A stretch of DNA of 64,000 nucleotides, from positions 1,639,501 to 1,703,500 of the forward strand of contig NC_080058.1 in NCBI RefSeq assembly GCF_026212465.1, in the 5' to 3' direction. Made by a program: the position numbers and the translations under genes. Positions 33,229-44,266 of this stretch are shown here, piece by piece (the stretch's first letter is position 1; every line of letters starts with the position of its first letter). Origin of the DNA: Amaranthus tricolor. Lineage: Eukaryota; Streptophyta; Magnoliopsida; Caryophyllales; Amaranthaceae. Below the pieces are notes generated by a model that was not told the DNA's origin, ran no database searches, and saw nothing but the letters and a program-made list of their open reading frames with translations.

Positions 33229-35442
33229 TTAAGAAGGATGCATAGAAATTTTGGAATGAAATTTATGAAGATTTTCCAGAAAATCACTGCAAGGGACATC
33301 AACATCTTCATCATCTTCTTTTGGAGCATCTTGAGAAAATGTTGGCAGCAGTTTCACCATATCAATATCACTTTTAGCACAGTGACACAAATATGTCAGG
33401 ATAGTTGCTTTCATCTCCGAGTTCAGCACAACATTCTCGGCTGCCATTCGATGAAGCAGCTTGATTAACTCGTTTTCATCGCCCTTTGTACAATACGCAA
33501 TTAACAAATTTTGGTAATCAATGCTACTTGGAGTGAAACCCCTACCAACCATCCTATCAAAAAGCAGCTTGGCCTCGTCCATTAGTCCAGCGTCTGAGAA
33601 CCTCTCAATCAGTGTTGAAAATAGGGAAGCATCAGGAGCCAGACCCCTTTGAAGCATATCCGTCAGCAGTAATTTTCCGTATTGAAAATCACCGGATTTA
33701 AGAGCTCCATGGATCATTACATGAAAGGATATAGTACATGGTTGACAATTTGTTTCCTTCATATAATCGAATAACCTCCTTGCCTGATCAACACTTCCGT
33801 CTTTACACAATGATGCCAACAATGTATTATAGTGCACACCTCGAGGACTTAGACCAAAGGCCCACAATTTCAAGAATAGACCTTTAGCAATGTTAACCAT
33901 TTGCAACTTACAAAAGCCATCAATCATAATACCAAATGTGTGTGATGTTGGAACTAATCCGATGCTGAGCATTTCTTTCCACAGATCCATACAACCAACA
34001 ATATTCCCTGACTTCAGATATCCCCCCATGAGTGTGCCATATGTCACCTCATTACTACATATTCCTGCGACAACCATCTTATCATAAAATGATACAGCCT
34101 CATCAAGGAAGCCTTCCTTGCAGAGCCCTATAATCATTGTATTATATGCCATGACATCAGGCTGAACATAAGCTTCATCTTCAAACACCGACTTGAAAAT
34201 TGTTATTGCATCATCAACTTTCCCAATATCGAGAAGACCTTTGAGCAATGTAGTGTATGTCCATGTATCAGGCTTCTTTCCCTTATTTATCATCATTTTC
34301 AAAATGTCAAAAGATTCACCAACTGAACCATCTTTACAGAGTGCATTAATTACGGCATTGTACGTTGCAATAGGTGGCTCTTCACCCTTCTCGAGCATCA
34401 AATTCAACATGGCAACAGCTTGTGTAGTCTTTTGATTCTTGCAAAGCTCATCAATTATACTTGTGTAAACAATTTCATCAGGAATAATCCCCTTGTCCGT
34501 CATATGATCTATCATTTCTGCAACTTCATTCCAACGACCCATCATAGAAAAATATTGCAACAAAATTGAATACGTAATCACATTAGGTGTGACCCCTCGT
34601 TCCAACATTTCACGAAAAAGCTCTTGAACTTTATCATCATTCTCTTTACTGCAAAAACCTTTGATTAGAGCACTATAAGCAACAACGTCGATGTCAAATC
34701 CTTTTTCCTTCATCTCTTCCATCACCAACATTGCATCATCAACCTTACCAATCTTGCACAACCCATCTAAAATACTAGTATATGACCTTATATTAGGATA
34801 ATAACCAGCACTCTTCATCAAATCCACCAAATTCAATGCCTCCTCCACCCTTTTTGCCTTACAAAGTGCATTAACTACTATATGAAAGCTAATAACATCA
34901 GCCAACATAGAGTTCTTGGACATTTCTTGCAAACCTTGCATTGCTCGATCAATATCCCCATTTTGACACAAACCCTTCAACACAAGATTCATAAGGTACA
35001 CATTAACATCAAAACCATGTTTCCATATCAATCCAACAACTCCTAAAGCACACATGGGTTCAACCGAATTCACAAAATACTCAAGCACCGCAGCCAACGA
35101 AAAAAATAAGGGCTTAATACCAACATGGGTCATATTCTTATAAACTGAAAATGCCAATTCATGCTCACCTGACTTTCTGAGCACCATAATAAGAAAATTA
35201 CATGTTTGCGAAGAAGGGATTATTGTACCTGAAGTAAAGGAATCATTACATAAACAGGCTGCTGCTCTAACATTCTTGTCAACTTTACACAAAAATGCAA
35301 TTCGGGTATCTATATTCTCGCTTTGAACAAATGTTTTCCAAGGGAATAGAGATGATTGAGATGAGTTTGTACGAAAGACGTTGAATTGAGAGTAACAATG
35401 TGGATATGAAAAGGGTTTAATGAGAAAATGTCTCAGAGACAT
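33229..35442 (-). CDS. P-class pentatricopeptide repeat protein (Rf-like organisation)
   Basis: Intronless, 737 aa. Begins with an Arg/Ser/Phe-rich presequence (MSLRHFLIKPF) typical of mitochondrial import. From about residue 75 it is a near-continuous run of about 16 35-residue PPR motifs, for example VISFHIVVNALCKAKRVEEA, NIRSYTSILDGLCKIGKVDD, NVITYSILLQYFSMMGRW, DTWTYTTLLKGLLDIGKVDD and HTFGIMIDGFCKLQMVNIAK. There is no E, DYW or SMR domain, so it is P-class: such proteins bind single organellar transcripts and affect their stability, cleavage or translation. The internal repeat style and the neighbouring truncated copy recall the Restorer-of-fertility-like subgroup, but that placement is tentative. 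The RNA target cannot be read here. Confidence 0.92.
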   Translation of the reverse strand: MSLRHFLIKPFSYPHCYSQFNVFRTNSSQSSLFPWKTFVQSENIDTRIAFLCKVDKNVRAAACLCNDSFTSGTIIPSSQTCNFLIMVLRKSGEHELAFSVYKNMTHVGIKPLFFSLAAVLEYFVNSVEPMCALGVVGLIWKHGFDVNVYLMNLVLKGLCQNGDIDRAMQGLQEMSKNSMLADVISFHIVVNALCKAKRVEEALNLVDLMKSAGYYPNIRSYTSILDGLCKIGKVDDAMLVMEEMKEKGFDIDVVAYSALIKGFCSKENDDKVQELFREMLERGVTPNVITYSILLQYFSMMGRWNEVAEMIDHMTDKGIIPDEIVYTSIIDELCKNQKTTQAVAMLNLMLEKGEEPPIATYNAVINALCKDGSVGESFDILKMMINKGKKPDTWTYTTLLKGLLDIGKVDDAITIFKSVFEDEAYVQPDVMAYNTMIIGLCKEGFLDEAVSFYDKMVVAGICSNEVTYGTLMGGYLKSGNIVGCMDLWKEMLSIGLVPTSHTFGIMIDGFCKLQMVNIAKGLFLKLWAFGLSPRGVHYNTLLASLCKDGSVDQARRLFDYMKETNCQPCTISFHVMIHGALKSGDFQYGKLLLTDMLQRGLAPDASLFSTLIERFSDAGLMDEAKLLFDRMVGRGFTPSSIDYQNLLIAYCTKGDENELIKLLHRMAAENVVLNSEMKATILTYLCHCAKSDIDMVKLLPTFSQDAPKEDDEDVDVPCSDFLENLHKFHSKISMHPS

Positions 35443-36331
35443 TTTAACAAACAGTTGGTGGGCATAAGATTAACTTGAACTGATTAGCGTATAAAACGAG
35501 TTCAAAGTGATTGTTGAAAAGATTAAGAAGGATTCTGGATTTAATTATGAATTCTGGGAGAAATTATGACAAAATCTTGATTTTGGGAATTTGATAGATG
35601 GATTGATGAAAAAATTTCAACAAAAAACGGAATGTAAAACGCTTTTTGCCGCCTAGAGTTGCTAATCTGCTATGTACTGCCAGAAACTATAATTTGACAG
35701 CCGATCTTCTTAGTATTTCGGCCCAATCCATTAAATTTTAATGGCCACTATTTTTAATGTCTAATTATATTATTTTTAATACCTACTTATAATATATTTA
35801 ATGTCCACTGAAAAAGTACTTAAAATACTTACTTACAATACTCTTAATGTCTACCAAGAAACTTAGTCTACTCACTATATCCTTAATACCTACTTATATT
35901 ATCTTTAATGCCTACTGACAATATATTTAATGTCCACCGAGTAAGTACTTAAATACTTACAATATTCTAAATGCCTACTTACTATATTCTTGATGCCTAT
36001 TGAAAAACTTACTTTATGTTTTCTTTTTTGGATTAGCCCGATTAGTCTCTCAAAAACACCATCTTTCACGAAAATTTGTGATAATTTGAGTAGATCAAAT
36101 GTTCGGGCCTGCCACCAACAAGATTTTCGTTTTGGGCTGGGCCAAATGTTTTGAAATTGGTCACTTACTTTAGTGAACACGCTTCTTTCATTTTACGCAT
36201 ACAAAAATAAAATAAAAAAAGAAAAACAAATTTAATTTTGACCTTATAATGATCAATTTCAACTTAAAATATACTTTATTTATATTTTATTAGTAAGTAC
36301 CTATTTGATTTGTCTCAATGCATATTTTCGT
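35443..36331. other. Upstream of PPR gene; degenerate minisatellite
   Basis: The first 250 or so bases are the PPR promoter. Between about 35745 and 36010, phrases such as TTAATGCCTACTTA, TTAATGTCCACTGA and TTAATACCTACTTATA recur every 20-25 bp in a decayed tandem pattern. No gene seen. Confidence 0.6.
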
Positions 36332-36442
36332 TGTAACACTCCGGCCCAACGGACCATCAGTGACTGATCATGAAAACTGTACACTGGCCCCACAGACAAA
36401 CACAAGTCTTTCCTGCGCACTTTGGCCTCACTCGTGCGCACC

Positions 36443-36507
36443 CGGGAAAACTTCCCAGGAGGTCACCCATCATAAGATTGATCCCCACCAAGCACGTTTA
36501 ACTGTGG
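36443..36507 (-). repeat. 5S rRNA-derived segment in the 3' LTR
   Basis: On the minus strand: CAGTTAAACGTGCTTGG, then GATGGGTGACCTCCTGGGAA, corresponding to the box A, intermediate element and box C region of 5S rRNA. The segment between is shortened and diverged, so it is not a 5S gene. Confidence 0.8.
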
Positions 36508-36830
36508 AATTCTTAGCAAATGGGCTTCCATAAAAAGAAATGCACCTTGTTGATATGGGTGGTTTATCAATCATTTTCAAAGTTAAATTTGGGGTGTCAC
36601 ACTCACCCCCACTTAGAAATACAACGTCCTCTATGGACGGTAGCTTCAGAATCTTTTTCCCCGTTAGGTGCACTGAACACACAATCAGCCACGGTCACAG
36701 GGTTGCTCTGATGCCATTTGTAACACCCCGGCCCAACGAACCACCGGTGACTACTCATGGAATCTGTAGACTGACCCCACAAACCAACACAAGTCTTTCC
36801 CACGCACTTTGGCCTCACTCGTGCGCACCC

Positions 36831-36894
36831 GGGAAAACTTCTCAGGAGGTCACCCATCCTAAGATTGATCCCCATCAAGCACGCTTAACTGTGG
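36831..36894 (-). repeat. 5S rRNA-derived segment in the 5' LTR
   Basis: Same segment as in the other LTR, reading CAGTTAAGCGTGCTTG and GGATGGGTGACCTCCTGAGA; it is slightly closer to 5S rRNA than the 3' LTR copy. It could still bind pol III factors, which is inference. Confidence 0.8.
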
Positions 36895-36988
36895 AATTCT
36901 TAGCCAATGTGCTTTCATGAAAAAAGAAGATGCACCTTGTTGATATTAGTCTATCAATCCTTTTTAAAGTTAAATTTAGGGTGTCACA

Positions 36989-39240
36989 CTACTGTAGCAA
37001 CCCGACTTACCGTTGACTGAGTAAATAAGGTCATCACGGAGTTTATTTCCCAAGAAACTTAAATCACACTTTCAAAACTTAAACAAAAGAGTCACCAGTT
37101 CTTTAACGTAACTAACTCAACTATTTATCAAACCAAACGTTTAACTAAAATACAAAGTAATCACAAAAGTCACTCCATAAGTCCAATATAACCAACACAA
37201 CTAAATCTAATATACATTTACCAAAAACCTAATACAACGCTACAACTTCTCACTTACTTAGCTCACGATATCATACATGTAAACTCCAATCACCTCCGCT
37301 AACCCATCATTCCCGACTGGTACCGATCTGTAAACAATCTAAAAGATGGAAACAACAAGGAGTCAAATTTACCTGAATGAGAAGTAACAATCAAAAATAA
37401 CAAAACACAAATAATTCAAATCATAGGTTTAAAAACAAAATCAGTTTCCTAGATCTATGTGCGCACAGGGAGTCTAGTTTGAAAGGCGCCTCATAGCTCT
37501 AAGGCTATGTCGCTCTCGGGTGAAGCTAGTCAATATTTGAATGACAATTCGCCTCAAAAACAGGGAGTAGGGAACAATATTCCTCAACTCCGTCAATGAC
37601 CAACTCGCAAGCTCAATCCATTGACCATATCATAATATTAACATAAGCATTCACAACAACATTTGTCTCAACAATTTTCAATTTCAAAAGAGCTTTAGTA
37701 AAAAGTTTATTTTTAAGAATGTAGTCTGGCTAGAACCCTTTTAGGGACTGTTACTACTCACCGACAATGTCGCTTCAAGGAGTCAAGTTTAATACGCAGC
37801 TATCAGTTAGAATGGTTCGGCAGAGCAACCGTCTCTTGAGGCATAAGAATAAACATAATATCACCAAAGTGTGTTCGATGCTACTAAACTAACAAATAAC
37901 TTATTACATCACTTTCTAAAGTCGTCGTTTAACGAAAACTCTTAATCCACAATCAATGGTTTCCAATGAATCTCCTAATATAAACAAGAATTTTGAATCA
38001 ACGATGACCTACCAATAACCAACATTTCCACCAATTTCTTAATTTTCATACTTTCATGCAAGTCATCAAGATCCAAACTTATTCCAATATTTACCAATTT
38101 ACCATTAAATTAATATTTACCCATTATACATTTAATTATCGCAAGGTATTTATTCTAGCCTACAATCCACAAGAATTTAATAATCGTTCCAAAAATGTTA
38201 AATCATCCAACATTTAAACCTTATTAATCCGATTCCAATCATCATAAGATGCATCTAGTCTAACCTTATTAAAACAAGTGTATATAATAGCCTTGAATTA
38301 ACTAGCTGATTTTATTTATAATGATAAGGACACTTGATGAGGGTAACAAATCATAGAGTAACATGAATAAAGATTGTTTGAAATAAAATTATGTATATAC
38401 TTCATAAGGATAGAAGGAAAAGAGTATATAAAAAAATAGAAACTACCTTTTAATTGATAACACAATGCCAAAAGAAGGACAATTCTTGCTTAGGGTCCAT
38501 TGAAAAGAACTAAGAAGGAAAGAGTACTCTGTTATGTTGTTAATACTTGCTGAAATTTCCGAAAGAAGACAGCAGCAGTACCTCCAAATATAAACCTAAA
38601 ACAAGTGGAATTTGAGACGGTTTGCTTTTATCAAGTTTCAAATGAAACCAAGCCAGCAGCTTCGGATTTTGGTTCGAGATTCAGAGGAAAATGAGGCATT
38701 TTGCTTGGCTGTACAGGGTCGAAAAGAAAATGGGTTGTCATTGCTATTTCTTCAAAAATCAAAGGAAAAAGGAAAGAATGTAAAAGTTATTTTGTTTGTT
38801 ACCTTCGAAAATCAAATGAAGGACTATGTTTCTTGGAAAATCAGGAGCGAAAATCAGATGACTTAGGGCTTTGTTGCTTCGAAATCAGATGAAAAAGATG
38901 GGGTTAGGGTTGTGTTTTCCTTCGAAAATTGAAGACAAAGAAGAACACGGATGAGAGGCAGGGGTTTCGTATGGTTTGAGAAGGAAACCAATTGTTTTAA
39001 TTCTTGAAGTTCATGAAATTAGGGTTTGAAAAAGTTAGTGTTGAAGAAGATGATGAATAGTGGAAGGCATAAAACTGATTTCTATTTTTGGTTACTACTA
39101 CTTACCTATTATTATTATTATTATTATTTTCTTTTTATTCTTACTTGAATTATTGAGAAAATTTAAAATGATTGAAGACAAATTATTAACAAAATGAACC
39201 AAATAAAATAAGTTTTAAACTTATTTACAAAAATAAGCGT
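36989..39240. other. Non-coding, probably LTR-retrotransposon derived
   Basis: No gene. The left edge TGTAGCAACCCGACTTACCG directly abuts the Cassandra element and looks like an LTR end read backwards, but I could not find the other end or a target duplication. Around 38600-39060 the phrase TTCGAAAATCARATGA recurs loosely. A short ATT microsatellite lies at 39107-39127. Confidence 0.35.
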
Positions 39241-39267
39241 GAAATTCCTAAACTTGTAATTTGGAGC

Positions 39268-39441
39268 TGTTTGCAGTTAGTAACTGCGAACAGGTAAAAT
39301 AAAAATTACAATAGTTGTTCGCAGTTACTAACTGCGAACAACTTTGATTTTTTTTTACTTGTTCACAGTTTGACCTGTTCACGGTGAAAGCTGTTGTACG
39401 TAGTTGTGGAGCTAGATGTTCGCAATTACTACCTGCGAACA
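39268..39441. repeat. Cluster of near-identical palindromes
   Basis: Three palindromes: 39268-39292 (TGTTTGCAGTTA-G-TAACTGCGAACA), 39314-39342 (GTTGTTCGCAGTTA and its exact complement around one C) and 39417-39441 (TGTTCGCAATTA-C-TACCTGCGAACA), with half-site-like GTTCACAGTT and GTTCACGGTG between. Arms are 12-14 bp. Confidence 0.85.
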
Positions 39442-40440
39442 GCTATTGTATTTTTAAAGCCCAATCACCTATTCCCATTTTGGCCATTTCATTTAAATTT
39501 GACCAAATAATTCTCTATTTTTGCTATTCTTACTATTTGTTTTAAATTTCCGCTTTTAAAAAAAAATTTATTTCTCAAATGTTACATTCATAATATTAAC
39601 ATTTTGAAATTTTTTATCATATGAAATTAAACATATTAAATATAAATATCATGTATTAGAATGCGTGAAAAATAGAAATGTAGCAAATAATAAAAACCAA
39701 AGGAAGTATAGCATTTAATTATGATTTTAAAGTGATCAATTCAGACCTTAAAGTGATTAATTATATATAAAGTGAGCATGTAGAACATCAGAGCGGATAA
39801 CTTTAGCTTTACATAAAAATGATCGGTTGTAGCATTAGAGCGTAGTGCGGACAACTTTAACTTGATATAATGATCAATTATAAACTTAAGTGATGAATTT
39901 AAAGCTTATAGTACTACATTATAAGTCATCATTTGTATAGTGATCAATTATAACATATAATCTTAAACGAGTTCATTATAACCTTAAAGAGATCAATTAT
40001 AATCTTAAAGTGGCCTACTATGACCTTCAAGTAATAAATTATATAAATTACCATTTAACGACATCAATTTTAAAGGTATCAATTAATCAATTTAGTGAAC
40101 GTGTATTGTAAAAAAATGAAATCGAATTAATTGCGCTACTGTTGTATAAGTGGTCGCAATGATTATGATCCCATTCTTGTACTATCAATTATATATAAAG
40201 TGATTAATTTAGGTATCAATTATGATCTTAAATTGATCAATTTAAGGCCTGTAATTTCTAATTTTCCTACATTAAATTTTTTATTCAATAAAATAATATA
40301 TCTATCGTCTAAAAAAATTTTTTTTAAAAAAATTTTCCCAAGCATTCTTTATAGAAACATCTCTAAACACGGGAAATTATAAGAATACTCATATTTTTTT
40401 TATTTGTTACCGAAAACAATATATTTATATAAAAAATAAA
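39442..40440. other. Non-coding, degenerate short repeats
   Basis: From about 39720 to 40250 the phrase AAAGTGATCAATTATAA and variants (CTTAAAGTGATCAATT, TTAAAGAGATCAATTATAA) recur irregularly; similar phrases reappear near 41270-41370. No gene. Confidence 0.5.
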
Positions 40441-40890
40441 ATTTCACGTGGTAATTATGAGATTTGGGTTTTTCACGTGGTAACTAAAATTTTAAAAAAT
40501 CCACGTGGTTTACCAAATTGTTCCACCGTGACCTTTTTACACATAAAACGTTAGCAAACGTTAATTTCGAAGCTTTAAGGTTGTTGTACGCCTATTTATA
40601 TATCTCATCATTTCAAATGTCATTAGTCTAAACCTTTTCCCTCAAAATGAAAGATGGTAGAGTTAGAGTTTACGTTTTGGGGAAAGATGTTAAAACTGAT
40701 GGCATTTGAAATGATGAGTCACACAAATAGTTGAACTACAGCCTTAAAACTTCGAAATTAACATTTGTTAGCGTTTTATGTGCAAAAAAATCACAATGAA
40801 ATAATTTGATAAACCTAAAATTTACCGCGTGTATTTTTTAAAAGTTTTAATTAACACATAAAAAATTCAAAATCTCAATATTATGACTTA
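40441..40890. mobile_element. Foldback (long inverted repeat) element
   Basis: The left arm (about 40450-40640) is the reverse complement of the right arm (about 40690-40887) with scattered mismatches: for example ACATAAAACGTTAGCAAACG at the left against ACATAAAACGCTAACAAATG read from the right, and CTCATCATTTCAAATG in both. The loop is about 50 bp. No coding capacity. Class unknown; long-TIR MITE or MULE-MITE are candidates. Confidence 0.75.
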
Positions 40891-41939
40891 GAAATTTTTC
40901 AACGAGAGAAAGTAGTGGTAAAAATACCACTAATCTCACACCTATTGTAAATCGTTTGTAGGACCCACTAGTGGAAACTTTCCGGTACCCGTGAAGTGTG
41001 AACATAGCGAGTGAAACTTTGGCCCGCTCCATCAACAATTATTCGTTGTATTAAAAAAAGTTAAAACACTTCAACTCTAGTAATTTTTGTCTGTGTGTTT
41101 CTTCTCCAAAGATTATTCACTGTCTTTTGTTTCTTTCTTGTTCTTTATGGAAACTAATGCAAATTTTTTAAATTGCAAGTTGGATTCAATTTGGGAAATT
41201 GTAACTATTTTTTTATTTATAAATTGTGACATATACGATGAGATCATCTCTGTTAGGCTAACTTAAAGCATATTTATTAACTTAAAGTGATCACTTACAG
41301 TTATAAATTGATCACTTTGTATAGTCTTAGAGTGAACACCTACAACCTGATCACTTACAATCTTAAGGGACCAATTAGCAAAATAGATTAATTATATGGA
41401 CTCATATCATAGTGGATACGGTCTTATACAAGACTTGCTGCTTCTTATTATATTTTCTAAATTATTTGATTAGTTAATTTTGTGGTTGAAAGTTTTCACT
41501 TTCACCTGATAATAAGAGTTTGATTCTCGCAATCTATAAGGAAGACTAATTCTCTCTGGTAAATTTATTATTTGATATGTACACAATAAGACTCATACAA
41601 GAAGATGAACGACACTTGTTTGCTAACACTCTCCCTCTTGTTATTAGTCGATTTAGCTCATCAACCTTAAAGAAGGACAAAATTTGTTTCCTTAGCAGTT
41701 CAACACTATGTACCTTTTGCTTGTGAAAATTTAACCTACTTTTAAATTTAAAATAATATTAACAATGTGAGTACTACAATTTTTGAATATTTAAAACTAC
41801 AAAACACCCCTTAAAACAATATTTATAACTGGACATTTGAATTTTTGAATATTTAAAATTTTGTGGTGTTCAAAATCGGCTTATGATTTGATTCATTAAG
41901 CTCACTTAAAGTTACATATACTAGTATGAGGTCTATAAG
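40891..41939. other. Non-coding intergenic
   Basis: AT-rich; only the loose AAAGTGATCACTTA-type phrases near 41270-41370 stand out. No gene seen. Confidence 0.5.
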
Positions 41940-42770
41940 ACAAGGTGTATGACATAAGTACGAAGTCTCTAACTAGTTTTATCACTAGTTAAGTCCTTAA
42001 AGATGTATAATTCGCTCATGTCATTTCTAATATGCTTCCTCGATGTTTTCTTAGGGCTATCGTAAATTCTCTTTCCATCAATCGTGATGATTTCCACCCT
42101 TTTCACAAGCATGTCGGTAGTCTTCTTTTGCACATGTCCAGACCATCTCAATTTGCATTTACACATATTTGCAGAGATTGGTGCAACCCCTAGCATCTCT
42201 CTCAAAATTTAATTCTTAATTTTATCCATCATGGTGTATCCACACATTCGGCTCAACATTTACATCTCTGCTATATCCATTTTATACTCATATCTATTCT
42301 TAACCGGTGGTCAATACTCAATCCCCAACAACAAAATGGGTTGAACTGCAACTCGTTATAATTTACTTTTTAATCTAAACGAAAAACTCCTATGGCATAG
42401 CACACAGTGATTGCTTTCTATTTAAGCCATCGAGCTTGATTTCGACATATTACATCTTCATCAATTTTTCCATTACTCTGAATTATTGTTCTAAAATATT
42501 TAAACTTGGTCATTTTCGCAACAACACCTTCGTTAATGGTAACCCGAGTTTTTCTCACTTGCTCTCCCCCAATAAAACTACACTGTAAATATTTCTTTTT
42601 AAAAAGACTATCCTTTTCATTCTAAAACCGCCCTTTAACGCTCTAGCCATGCACTTCATTAGTCTCAACTAAGAGCAAAATATCGTCATTATATAAAAAC
42701 ACTTCCCACATATACTTAGATAAACTCATCAAATATTACAGCAAATAACAAGAAGCGATTTTCAAACACA
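41940..42770 (-). pseudogene. RTE-type LINE reverse transcriptase remnant
   Basis: On the minus strand, starting near 42770: FAVIFDEF, then VFLYNDDILLLVET (the F/YxDD active site, Asp codons at 42687-42682), then pieces of the connecting region, then REMLGVAPISANMCKCKLRW and SGHVQKKTTDMLVKRVE near 42200-42080. Several frameshifts and stops separate them. Same clade as the remnants at 15110-15364 and 60190-60290. Confidence 0.8.
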
Positions 42771-42836
42771 GTTGATTCAATACATACAATTTAATGTTTA
42801 GACATGCATACACATAATTGCACCATCCATTTAGAA

Positions 42837-42837
<1 letters not shown>

Positions 42838-42890
<53 letters not shown>
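42838..42890. repeat. ATT microsatellite
   Basis: About 17 uninterrupted ATT units. Confidence 0.95.
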
Positions 42891-42891
<1 letters not shown>

Positions 42892-44165
42892 CACACTAAT
42901 AATAAGACTTATATGAGTAAATAAGAGTAATACATATAGCTCAAATGATTGTTAGTCCATTAATGCAAGATTATAACCATATTAAAAGCATATTAATTAA
43001 AAAACCTTGCTAATCCTTCTATATTTAGTTAAGGAGTAGTGGTCAGTTGACCAGACTTGACAAAGACTAAACATAACAAAACACAACATAATTGTAATAG
43101 TAGTAGTATAATACCCATCTTTTCTTCCCCACATTCCCATAGTTTATGGCAAAAAAGTTATCGCAAAATGTGAATTATAGTATACACTTGCCAATTCACT
43201 ACGGCAACTACTATACACTTTACCTAATCTTGCAAAAATAACACTCCATAATGTAAACCCTTTTTCTTTTTTCCAAAGAAAGTCTAACAAAAAATAAAAA
43301 AAAATCTCGATTCAATATATGATCGCCTAATTTTCAATTTTTCTAATATTATAATGGCAATTTAAAAAAAAATTTTTCAGCTCATCTTATATAAGACACT
43401 AAATATATATGATTTTATCATGAAACTGTCTCATTTTAAAATTTGTGAAAATTATTGTATAAATGTCGTCATATTTAATATTAAAAACTCCTTAATTTTT
43501 TTGGCATGTTAACAAGTAATGTCACATGATACAAGTAGTTTGTTTTCTATAGTAAAAACTAAATTACTTAGAATTATTACTTTGAATATAAATCAAGCCA
43601 AATAATTATTTTTCACTATTATTTAGTTTTTTCAATTTTTCGAATTAGGACTCTTTTAGTTCTTTTATAATCCTTTCTTTATTAATTAATATCATAAAAA
43701 GTGATAATGTATCACCTTTTTTATTTATTATTTACAATTATGTACTTGTTAATGAAAGTTTGGTATTTTCTTATTAGAGATTTGACATTATATTGTTAAT
43801 TTGTTATGCTACTTAAAATATATGGAATTAATAAAAATATTAGTGTTTAAAATTATGAATTTCATTTTAAAAAGACTATGAATTCAAAAATATTTTTAAA
43901 CAATATTAAAACAATGTTTTTAAAAGTGTATAAAGGTAAATAAAAATTGATGTTTTTGATTTTTGTTTGTTTATGTTGCAAAGCTTTAGTCGGACAGTTG
44001 GTTGCTTTTGGCATTCTCTTCACTACCATCATCATCTCTAACTTTCTCTCTCTTCCATTCTTTTTCATTCTCAAAAACCCTAATCTTACCCCATTTTCAC
44101 TATTCTCTCTCTTTCTCCATCTTTGATCTTTCCGATTCATCGCCGATTTACTGCGGGTCGACTCA

Positions 44166-44195
44166 ATGAGTCACCCGGATGATTCACTGTGTTAG
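44166..44195 (+). other. uORF in the PHGAP leader
   Basis: ATG at 44166, nine sense codons (MSHPDDSLC), TAG. A second upstream ATG at 44257 is out of frame with the main ATG at 44267 and overlaps its beginning, stopping after 11 codons. Confidence 0.45.
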
Positions 44196-44266
44196 TTGAA
44201 TTGTTAAGTTTTAAGTGTTCTTCATAGTGGTACTTAATTTACTTATTTATAACTCGATGTGCGATA

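Larger units (their letters stand above)
36332..36988 (-). mobile_element. Complete Cassandra-type TRIM with 5S-derived LTRs
   Basis: Two LTRs of exactly 270 bp (36332-36601 and 36719-36988) flank a 117-bp internal region. On the minus strand the 5' LTR (36988-36719) ends GGGGTGTTACA and is followed by a primer-binding site TGGCATCAGAGC (36716-36705), close to the initiator Met-tRNA complement. A purine tract AAGTGGGGGTGAG (36614-36602) precedes the 3' LTR. Each LTR contains a 5S rRNA-like stretch. No protein is encoded, as in all TRIMs, so it would depend on partner elements. The outer 5 bp (TTCGT and CTACT) do not match, so the target duplication is decayed or the ends are rearranged. Confidence 0.9.
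42771..44266. other. Intergenic and PHGAP promoter/leader
   Basis: Contains the ATT microsatellite at 42838-42890 and AT-rich DNA. CT-rich sequence at about 44010-44125 (CTCTCTTCCATTC, CTCTCTCTTTCTCC) is typical of a plant 5' leader and probably belongs to the RhoGAP transcript. Confidence 0.5.

Noticed and set aside
36443..36894. 5S rRNA genes
   Set aside because: Only the promoter-like part of 5S is present, shortened and embedded in TRIM LTRs.
36993..39080. A full LTR retrotransposon next to Cassandra
   Set aside because: The left edge looks like an LTR end, but no matching second edge, target duplication, primer site or gag/pol sequence was found. It is left as unclassified.
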